Shown here: piece by piece, positions 39,538 to 46,625 of the stretch | Numbering within the stretch: the stretch's first letter is position 1 | How the letters are laid out: every line of letters begins with the position of its first letter | Assembly: GCF_000142905.1 (NCBI RefSeq) | Contig: NW_013657615.1 | Location: forward strand, 18,612-65,236 | Direction of reading: 5' to 3' | DNA length: 46,625 bases | DNA from: Thecamonas trahens ATCC 50062 | Lineage: Eukaryota > Apusozoa > Apusomonadida > Apusomonadidae | Translations under genes and position numbers: made by a program | The notes under the pieces: model-generated | The model's database searches: none | Told to the model about the DNA's origin: nothing | The model's input: the letters and a program-made list of their open reading frames with translations, nothing else

Positions 39538-41321
39538 TTACGCTGTGCTCGTCGGTGCAGCGGCAGCGGCCGGCTCGGCCGGCGTCGCCTTCTTCTTGTT
39601 CTTCTTCTTCTTCTGCTTGCCGGTCTGCTTCTTGGCGTAGTCACGGAACTCGGCCAGGCCGAGGTGGTCGAAGGAGCGGACGGACATAAACTCGGTGACC
39701 TGCTCGTCGGTGACCTTGGCACGGGCAGCCTGGTGGTTTGCAACGAGGTCGGCCATGATGGCGATGAGCTCCTTCTTGACCTCTCCGGTGAGCATGCGGC
39801 CGGCCGAGTACTCGACGCGGATCTCTTCGAGACGGGCGTCGTCGTCGAGGAAGACCTCGAGGTACTGGAAGGGGATGTCGCGGGCGAGGTTAGCACCGTT
39901 GGCGCGGTGCTCCTCGATAGTTTCGCCGCCACCGGAGACGCATGCGCCAATCTTCTTCTTGATCTGCTTCTTCGAGTCGGTGAGGAAGATGGCGGACATG
40001 GGCGAGGACGAGCCCATCTTTGAGCCTGCGCCCTGCAGGCCCGGGAAGAAGCGGGTGTAGATGAGTGAGGGCTTAAGGTAGCCGAGCTTGGGTGCAACGT
40101 CGCGGGTGAGGCGGAAGTACGGGTCCTGATCGATGGCGGCTGGGATGAGGCAGCGGATGTCGCGGCGGTTGCCAAACATGTGTGGGAAGGTAGAGGCGAA
40201 CGAGGGCGCGGCCTGGACGGCCGGGAAGCCCCACTTGCCGATGTTGTCCGAGTTGGTAAAGCCAAAGATGGCGCGGACCATGGAGCCGGTCGTAGCCTTG
40301 CGGATCTTGAGCACGTTCGGGTAGAGGTGCTGGATGTAGTCGGTGTCGGCAAAGATAAAGGTCTTGGCCGGGTCAAAGCCGACGGCGATGATGTCCTTGA
40401 CGTTCTCACGGAGGAAGATGGCAGCGTCATCGAGCGACATGTTCTTCCACAGGAACTTCTCGTCGTCGGTCATCTGGATGACCAGAGGGACGTCGAAGGC
40501 GTCCTGCAGGTACTTTGTGAAGAGGAAGGGGATGAGGTGGCCGACGTGCATCGAGTCAGACGACGGGCCGCGCCCGGTGTAGACATAGAACGGCGTGCCT
40601 GCCTCGTACGCATCAAGCAGCTCCTTCAGATCGCGATGCGAGAAGAAGAGCCCTCTCCGGAGCCACGGATGCGCCGGCTTGCCCGTCAGCTCCTCCACCC
40701 TGGCGATGAGCTCGGGCGTGATCTCCTGCGTGCCAAAGTCGCGCAGCAGCCGGTCGTAGTCGATCCCATCCTCGCCGCCTTCCACCTCCCACGGCGTCAC
40801 CACCTGTCCGCTGGCCCCTGCCCCTGCGTCTGCCTTGTCTGCCTCAGCCTCGGTCTCGTCCTGTGTGTGATGTGTGTGTTGGTGGTGGTGGTTGGGGGCG
40901 GGGGTGTGAGGGTGAGTGAGAGTGGATGGATGGATGCATGAGTGCAAGGAGAGTTAATTGAGCAACGATAAATGCAAGGAGAATTAATTGGGTAACGATA
41001 TATATGAGGAGAGTTAATTGAGTAACGATAAATGTAAGGAGAGTTAATCGTGGGCACGTAGGGCGAAGGTTCGAATGGATCGTGGCAACGGCAGGCTGGG
41101 CGAGGGAGAGGACGGGGGAACAGGGGAACACGTACAGCAGTAGAAGGCGCTGAGGACGAAGCCTCCTTCTCGGCCTTGAGGGAAAGAAGCTTGGCAACCT
41201 CGTCCTTGATCTGTGTGGACAGAGATGCACGCTCCTCGTCGGTCGTTGCACCAGCCTTGGCGGCCTTCAGCTTCCGCACAATGTCGCCTTGGACCTTAAT
41301 CTTCTGCTCGAGAATGTCCAT
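39538..41321 (-). CDS. WARS1: cytosolic tryptophanyl-tRNA synthetase with WHEP domain, two exons
   Basis: 502 residues after removing intron 40861-41135. It charges tRNA-Trp in the cytosol. Exon 1 (41321-41136) encodes a WHEP domain ([35 protein letters not shown]). Exon 2 (40860-39538) begins [13 protein letters not shown] and encodes the class I catalytic core: [42 protein letters not shown] (HIGH region as HVGH), [28 protein letters not shown], and [13 protein letters not shown] (the KMSKS loop appears as KMGSSSP, as is usual in eukaryotic enzymes). It ends in a Lys-rich tail ([10 protein letters not shown]). The phase 0 join is clean. The stop lies 22 bp from the antiporter stop (convergent). 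Confidence 0.95.
40861..41135 (-). other. 275-nt intron in TrpRS gene with 30-bp repeats
   Basis: Donor GTACGT (41135 downward) and acceptor CACACACAG (ending 40861) on the minus strand. It separates the WHEP exon from the catalytic exon. It contains three full copies and one partial copy of a 30-bp repeat at 40944-41053. Confidence 0.88.
40944..41053. repeat. 30-bp tandem repeat inside TrpRS intron
   Basis: Copies at 40944-40973, 40974-41003, 41004-41033 and a partial copy from 41034, sharing AAGGAGAGTTAATTGAG and AACGATAAAT. It is AT-rich, unlike the surroundings. The core GGAGTTAATTGAG also occurs near 29594. Confidence 0.9.
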
Positions 41322-41352
41322 AATTAATCAATGAATGAAGTCGAGTGCTGGG

Positions 41353-41745
41353 CGATGGCCGGTGGAGGGCGGGCGGTGGGCGGCGGGCTGGTGATGGGCG
41401 GGCTGGTGATGGGCGGGCTGGTGATGGGCGGGTGGTGATGGGCGGGTGGTGATGGGCGGGCTGGTGATGGGCGGGCTGGTGATGGGAGATGGGAGATGGG
41501 AGATGGGAGATGGGAAGTGGGTGGGTGGTGATGGGAGATGGGAGATGGGAGATGGGAGATGGGAAGTGGGTGGGTGGTGATGGGCGGGTGGTGATGGGAG
41601 ATGGGCGGTGGGAAGTGGGTGGGTGATGGGCGGGTGGGAGATGGGAAGTGGGCGGGTGGTGATGGGAGATGGGAGATGGGAAGTGGGTGGGTGATGGGCG
41701 GGTGGGAGATGGGAAGTGGGCGGGTGGTGATGGGCCCACAGCCGA
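41353..41745. repeat. GATGGG-rich minisatellite between TrpRS and NRPS-like gene
   Basis: About 390 bp made of short words GATGGGCGGGCTG, GATGGGAGATGGGAGAT, GGGAAGTGGGTGGGTG and GGTGATGGGCGGGTGG, in nested blocks. A larger unit of about 67-78 bp (GGGAAGTGGGTGGGTGATGG and flanks) recurs near 41612 and 41677. Frames on the minus strand read His/Pro/Ser-rich peptides, which I treat as non-coding. Confidence 0.85.
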
Positions 41746-41842
41746 TCGGAAGATGGCTGGCTGGCTCCACTTGCACTACCTCCTAACTCACCCGGCCAAC
41801 TATTCAGCCCTCTTGTCTTTACCATCTCGCTTCCTCGGCCAA

Positions 41843-44800
41843 CTACGCAGGCTCCTCGCGCGGCTCGATGAGGACTTCGTTGACGCCGACCCACTCGGGC
41901 TGCGTCACGGCGTACACGATGGAACGGGCGACGTCCTCGGGCTCGAGGACCTTCGCGCCCGACGGCGCACCGTACTGCTCGACGGCTGAGGCGTCGGTGG
42001 AGAGGCCGAGCAGCGGCGTGGCCACGTTGCCCGGCTGGATGGAGGTGACACGGATGCCGGTGTTGGCGGTCTCGACCCGGAGGCCCTGGGAGAGCGCCTC
42101 CACATAGAACTTGGATGCCGAGTAGACCGAGAGGCCCGGGAAGACCTTGCGCCCGGCGTCGGACGAGATGTTGACGACGTGGCCGGAGCCGCGCTCGAGC
42201 ATCGACGGCAGGACCGTGCCGATGGTCAGCGTCGTGCCCTTGCAGTTGACGTCAATCGTCCGCATCCAATCGTCGATGCAGACAGACGCCATGTGCGTGA
42301 AGTACATCACGCCGGCGCAGTTGACAAGGATGTCGACCGGGCCAAAGGCCGCGACTGTCGCCGCCACTCCAGCCTCCACCGACGCCTGCGACGTCACGTC
42401 CATGCCGACACACGCCACGCGTCCGCGCGCCTCTGCCACTGCCGCCGCCAGCTTCTCCTCCGACCGCGCCGCAAACATGACTGCCGCGCCCGCCGCCGCC
42501 AACGCCTGCGCCGTCGCCCGCCCGATTCCGGACGACGCGCCCGTGACAAGCGCCACCTTGCCGGCAAGCGGCGCAGAGCCGGCGCCGACCGGCAGCCACC
42601 CTCGCGCGGCCATGTTGGCCACGTACTTGGCCACCAGCGCACGCCCGAGTCCGCGCCGCCGCCCCGCGTCCGCCAGATGCGCCGCCTCGTGCGACGCCGT
42701 CGCACCCGTCGCCAGCCGCGGCACATCCACAAGCTCCGCCGCAGACTGGAGCGAGGCCACCCACGCCGCGACTTGCGAGAGCATCGACGACGGGCCGGCA
42801 CCTGCCGCCGCCGCAAGCACACGCGCCCGCCACTCGCCGTACGACACGTACTCGAGAGCAACGCCCGCAGCCGCAGAGAGCCACGCGTTCCACTCGGTGC
42901 CCGAGACCGGCGACGGATGGACCACGTTGAACGCCGCACCCGCAGAGCTCGGCTCCGAGCCGAGTCCGATGACAAGCCGCGCCGCGTAGTCGACCGGCGT
43001 CAGCTCGACCTCCCACTCGTCGAGCAGCGGCGCACACGCCGTGTGCAGAATGCCGAGCCAGATGAGGACCTGCGAGTCGGCCGGGTTCACGCACCCGCTC
43101 ACCGACGACCCGCCGAGGTTGCCGGGCCGGTAGACAGAGACCGGAACGCCCGCGTCGGCCGCCGCCCACACAAGCTGCTCCGCCGCCCACTTGGTCTGCC
43201 CGTAGCCCGAGGTCGACACCAGCGTGGCCTCCAGCCCGCCGATCTCCCGCGTCTCGGCCAGCGCCCCACTCGCCGCCGGCGGGAAGATGCCGTTGGTCGA
43301 GATGTAGTGCAGCGTCGCGCCGGCGGCGCTGGCCAGCGTCGCCACCGCTAGCGTGCCCAACACGTTGGCACCGCGAAGGAGATCGTACGGCAGGACGAGG
43401 TTGACCCACGCCGCGCAGTGGATGATGACATCAACGCGCGGCACAACGCTCTCCAGAACTTCGGGCCGCAGCAGGCCCTTGCCCGCCCGCGGCTCCTCCG
43501 AGCTCAGGTCGCCCTCGACCACCACCACCCGTCCGGTGTTGAGTGCACGGTCGAGCGCCCGCACGTCGAGCGCATACGTGTCAAACGCGCCCATCATCGC
43601 CGTCCGCGTATCGCCCGGCGACTCGGACCGCGGGCGGACAACCACAAAGATGACCTCGGCATCGGTCTTGTCGTGGATGAGCTGCGCGAGGATTGACGAA
43701 CCGAGGAAGCCTGTTGCTCCGGTGAGCAGGATGCCGCGCGCCGAGCTGATGCCAGTCCACTGCGGGGTCTTGACAACATCAAGCGGGTTGCTGTTGAACA
43801 GCTTGGCGTCGTCGACCCACGGCTGCGCGTCGGCAATGCCGATCGGCCCGGCCTTGCCCGACAGCGCCGCGGCGTGGGCGGCAAGGCCCGGCTCGGCATA
43901 CAGTGCGGTCATGGCGAGCTTGCCGCCGAGGATGCGTTCGTACTGGTACAGCAGTTGAGCCGCCGCCAGCGAGTGCCCGCCAAGGTCAAAGAACGAGTCG
44001 TTTGCCGTCACCGTTCCGGCCGGCAGCGAGAGCACGTGGTCCCAGATGGCGCAGAGAACAGCCTCGGTCTCGGCCATGCCCAGCGACGCCGCACCCTGGG
44101 GCACAATCGGCGGAAGCGGCGGGACCTGTGCCCGCGACGGGAGCTCCGGCAAGGCCTTGCGGTCGAGCTTGCCGGATACGCTGTTGATGGGCAGGTCGTC
44201 GAGGAGGAGCCAGACCGACGGAATCATGTAGTCCGGCAGGACGTCGGCGAGAGCGGCGCGCAGCGCGGGCGCGGCACCGGTCGTCGAGTCGATGTCTGCC
44301 GCCGTCGGCAAGTGCTTGCCAGGCGGTGCTACCGACTCGTCGGTCACCACCAGGTACGCCGCCAGCCGCTTGTCCTCACCCTCGGCGCCGTCGGCTACGA
44401 CGACGGCCGACGCAAGGGCAAGGCTCTCCAGCAGCGCCGACTCGATGGCCGAGAGCGTGACCGAATACCCGCGGATCTTGACGAAAAAGTTGCAGCGGCC
44501 GAGGACCTCGAGGCACCCGTTGGGCAGGAGCCTCACCCGGTCGCCGGTCTTGTACATGCGGTCGGTGTAGTCGCAGCGGACATCGTCGTGGGTGTTGCCC
44601 ACAAACTCACCGCCGGCATCAGCGAGCGCAAACGGGTTCGGCGGGAAGCGCTCGGCGGTGAGCGCCGGCGACGAGTAGCCGCGGGCGAGGACCGGGCCCG
44701 AGACAAAGAGCTCGCCGGCCTCACCCGGCGCGACCGGCGCCAGGGTCTCCGAGTCGAGGATGTGGCAGTGGGCAGTGTCGGCTGGGAAGCCGACCGGCGC

Positions 44801-45874
44801 CACAGCCGGCGAGTCGGCGAGCAGCTCGGGCTTGCGCAGATTGAGCGCCGCCACTTCGTGGCACTCGGAGATCGAGTACAGGTTGTACAGAGCGCACGAG
44901 TCCGGAAGAACCGACTCGAGCGTCGCCAGCAGCTTGCGGGTTACCACCTCGCCGTTGAGCCAGACGATGGCAAAGCCGGCAAAGAGGGCGCGGAGCGCGT
45001 CCATGTCGTACGAGGCGAGGAGCGACTCAATGAGCGAGGGCGTGAAGAGCATCTCGGACACATCGTGCTCCTCCAGGTAGCTCACCAGCGCCGGAAAGTC
45101 GTAGATGATGCTGTTGGGGATGGAGAGCAGCGTGCCACCGCGGAGAAGCGGACGGATCGACTCCCAGATGTAGAACACGTTGGCGGCGACGACGTAGCCG
45201 TTGCGGCCGGGGAGCGGGGTGTAGTCACCTCCCGCCAGTGACCACCGCCAAATGTACGAGGTGACTGGCGCATGATGCGGGTTGAGGATGGCCTTGGGCA
45301 TGCCTGTCGTTCCGGACGAGGCCGAGACAAAGGCAAGGGCATCGCGATCGACCGGCACACGCTTGTCCGCCGGCAGCGGGGTGAGGCCCTGAGCAGCGAC
45401 CAGCTCGCTCAGGCGAGCCATCCACTTGTCGACTGACGGACCATGCGCCTCATACTCGATGACGACCGGAGAGCACTCTGCGCCATCGAGGGCCTCAATG
45501 AGCGTCGGCTCGAGCTCTGCATCAGTGATGACGACCGGAGGAGCGACGGTAGCGAGCATGTGCTTGAGCAGCGGACGAGGTGATGCGACTTCGATGACAA
45601 AGAAGGCACCGCCAGCCATGAGAGCAGCCATGAGAGCAACCATATAAGCCGAAGATTTGCGAAGATAGAGGCCAACTGCCGTGTCGCGAGCCACGCCAAG
45701 AGCAGCAAGATGACTGGCCAGGTACTCAGCACGAGTGGCAAGCTCACCATAGGTCAGACTCCCCAAGCCATCCACAAGAGCCATACGCTCGGGTGTAGCC
45801 TCTGCTTGGGCTACAAACATATCATGTAGCGTCCCTCGCACTTCGGCATCGCTACGCGCAGCGGTGAGTGGCAT
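41843..45874 (-). CDS. NRPS-like carboxylate reductase, A-T-R-SDR (ATRR-like)
   Basis: 1343 residues from ATG 45874 (MPLTAARSDAEVRGTLHDMF). Four modules on one chain: an adenylation domain (residues about 20-590: SASSGTTGMPKAI, YSISECHE, YKTGDRVRLL, and PINSVSGKLDRKALP with its catalytic Lys); a carrier domain (DSFFDLGGHSLAAAQ, Ser for phosphopantetheine, about residue 632); a thioester-reductase domain (ILLTGATGFLGSSILAQLI, YGQTKWAAEQLV); and a C-terminal short-chain dehydrogenase (VALVTGASSGIGRATAQALA, NISSDAG, YSASKFYVEALS). It should activate an acid with ATP, load it as a thioester, release it as an aldehyde with NAD(P)H, and reduce that to an alcohol. The order equals the fungal glycine-betaine reductase ATRR, which makes choline. 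There is no condensation domain. Substrate is inferred, not shown. No frame breaks; GC3 is strong throughout. Confidence 0.9.
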   Translation of the reverse strand: MPLTAARSDAEVRGTLHDMFVAQAEATPERMALVDGLGSLTYGELATRAEYLASHLAALGVARDTAVGLYLRKSSAYMVALMAALMAGGAFFVIEVASPRPLLKHMLATVAPPVVITDAELEPTLIEALDGAECSPVVIEYEAHGPSVDKWMARLSELVAAQGLTPLPADKRVPVDRDALAFVSASSGTTGMPKAILNPHHAPVTSYIWRWSLAGGDYTPLPGRNGYVVAANVFYIWESIRPLLRGGTLLSIPNSIIYDFPALVSYLEEHDVSEMLFTPSLIESLLASYDMDALRALFAGFAIVWLNGEVVTRKLLATLESVLPDSCALYNLYSISECHEVAALNLRKPELLADSPAVAPVGFPADTAHCHILDSETLAPVAPGEAGELFVSGPVLARGYSSPALTAERFPPNPFALADAGGEFVGNTHDDVRCDYTDRMYKTGDRVRLLPNGCLEVLGRCNFFVKIRGYSVTLSAIESALLESLALASAVVVADGAEGEDKRLAAYLVVTDESVAPPGKHLPTAADIDSTTGAAPALRAALADVLPDYMIPSVWLLLDDLPINSVSGKLDRKALPELPSRAQVPPLPPIVPQGAASLGMAETEAVLCAIWDHVLSLPAGTVTANDSFFDLGGHSLAAAQLLYQYERILGGKLAMTALYAEPGLAAHAAALSGKAGPIGIADAQPWVDDAKLFNSNPLDVVKTPQWTGISSARGILLTGATGFLGSSILAQLIHDKTDAEVIFVVVRPRSESPGDTRTAMMGAFDTYALDVRALDRALNTGRVVVVEGDLSSEEPRAGKGLLRPEVLESVVPRVDVIIHCAAWVNLVLPYDLLRGANVLGTLAVATLASAAGATLHYISTNGIFPPAASGALAETREIGGLEATLVSTSGYGQTKWAAEQLVWAAADAGVPVSVYRPGNLGGSSVSGCVNPADSQVLIWLGILHTACAPLLDEWEVELTPVDYAARLVIGLGSEPSSAGAAFNVVHPSPVSGTEWNAWLSAAAGVALEYVSYGEWRARVLAAAAGAGPSSMLSQVAAWVASLQSAAELVDVPRLATGATASHEAAHLADAGRRRGLGRALVAKYVANMAARGWLPVGAGSAPLAGKVALVTGASSGIGRATAQALAAAGAAVMFAARSEEKLAAAVAEARGRVACVGMDVTSQASVEAGVAATVAAFGPVDILVNCAGVMYFTHMASVCIDDWMRTIDVNCKGTTLTIGTVLPSMLERGSGHVVNISSDAGRKVFPGLSVYSASKFYVEALSQGLRVETANTGIRVTSIQPGNVATPLLGLSTDASAVEQYGAPSGAKVLEPEDVARSIVYAVTQPEWVGVNEVLIEPREEPA

Positions 45875-46091
45875 GGTCAAGTGTATCTCCCTTGTTCCCT
45901 ATACCACCTCCCGTCGTAATCTCGTGCTGCGTGCCTGAGGATGTGGGGATGGTTGCTTGCTCGACTGGCACCACTTTGTTGACCATTTTTGAAATGCGGC
46001 GGAGGGAGTCTTTTTTTTTTCTGCGGGGAAATGGGGTGTTTGTGTATGGATGCGAGAGGGGGAGAGAGGAGAGATGGAGGGATCGTGTACC

Positions 46092-46171
<80 letters not shown>

Positions 46172-46625
46172 TGGCCATGGGAATGGATGAGGGGGCTGAT
46201 GGAGTATGGAGTGTTGGAGGAGGACGTGATGGGGGGGAAGGGGGGGGGCTTGGGTGGAGGTGATGGGCTGGAGGCAGGATGTGGGATGGGAGCGGTGGGA
46301 GATGTGATGGATGGCGGTGGGTGTATGTGAAGAAGCGGGAGGAGGAACTGGTTAGTCTGGGGGGTTTACAGAGTTTTTTTTGCGACGGCAGGCGAGCGCA
46401 GCTACTTTTTCTGCCTCTGCCTTCACAACCACGACCACCCATCACAAACACAATACCATCACCAGAATGAGACATCATCATACACTCCCCCTCCTTCCTC
46501 CTCCCTCCTCCCTACTACATCATCCCTCTTCCATCAACCACAAACCGGAACAGTTCCATTCCGTGGCGACACCAAAAAAAATACCTCCCCCCTCCCGTCC
46601 ATCAGCAAACGACACAAGAGCCGCA
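45875..46625. promoter_or_regulatory. upstream region of the NRPS-like gene
   Basis: 750 bp to the right edge with no convincing gene. It contains a T-run at 46011-46020, a dinucleotide GT repeat (next entry), G-runs at 46231-46247, another T-run near 46374-46380, CTCC repeats near 46485-46515 and an A-run at 46573-46580. The promoter of the minus-strand NRPS-like gene should lie in the left part. Confidence 0.4.
46096..46172. repeat. (GT)n microsatellite
   Basis: More than 30 GT dinucleotides in a nearly perfect run, with one interruption (GTAT) near its right end. It lies about 220 bp upstream of the start of the NRPS-like gene. Confidence 0.95.

Noticed and set aside
43874-45241. A 455-codon plus-strand frame opposite the NRPS-like gene
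   Set aside because: Arg/Val/Glu-rich antisense shadow; the minus-strand gene has all catalytic motifs.
45852-46481. Minus-strand 209-codon frame across the GT repeat
   Set aside because: It is mostly a His-Thr run from the dinucleotide repeat plus Pro/Ser-rich sequence and overlaps the start of the NRPS-like gene.
1-46625. tRNA or rRNA genes
   Set aside because: I looked for T-loop (GGTTCGAATC-like) and rRNA-like stretches and saw none with a plausible fold; a covariance-model scan would be needed to exclude them fully.

Overview
The window is nuclear DNA of a high-GC unicellular eukaryote. Genes are dense and stand alone on both strands. Third codon positions are mostly G or C, introns are few, and two genes are typical of motile cilia (a SPAG16/PF20 homologue and a CCDC113/CFAP263 homologue). 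Gene content, base composition and gene style would fit a free-living flagellate such as the apusomonad Thecamonas. That assignment is inference; no rRNA or other marker gene lies here.

Layout, left to right: an FG-repeat nucleoporin open to the left edge (+); a membrane fatty-acid hydroxylase/sterol-desaturase family protein (-); an AT-richer stretch with weak coding islands; a helical-repeat (PPR-like) protein with a probable mitochondrial presequence (+); an unknown Ser-rich protein (-); a repeat-rich segment with gene fragments; a small membrane-protein candidate and a multi-pass RING-H2 protein (+); a calponin-homology protein (-); a 62-bp minisatellite; a Nudix hydrolase (-); NUBP1/Nbp35 (-); a CCCH zinc-finger protein fused to a degenerate SF1 helicase (+); SPAG16 (-); a 9-bp minisatellite; a Ser-rich protein with a possible PH/PTB-like C-terminus (-); CCDC113 (-); a glomulin-like helical protein (+); a 26-bp minisatellite; a TKL-type kinase with a 367-nt intron (+); a Na+/H+ antiporter (+); tryptophanyl-tRNA synthetase with a WHEP exon and a 275-nt intron (-); another minisatellite; and a four-module NRPS-like reductase, A-T-R-SDR (-).

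The most notable gene is the last. Its adenylation, carrier, thioester-reductase and short-chain-dehydrogenase order matches the fungal glycine-betaine reductase ATRR, which makes choline, so it may be a two-step carboxylate-to-alcohol reductase in a protist. Also notable are the helicase with altered motifs II and III and no visible motif V; five reading-frame breaks that all look like one missing base near homopolymers; a small gene hidden under a spurious N-terminal extension of the RING ORF; five convergent gene pairs with only 4-60 bp between stop codons; and an unusual variety of unrelated minisatellites and poly-C/poly-G tracts between genes.

The genes do not form one pathway. They are mostly housekeeping functions: nuclear transport, Fe-S assembly, translation, cilia, ion transport and signalling.
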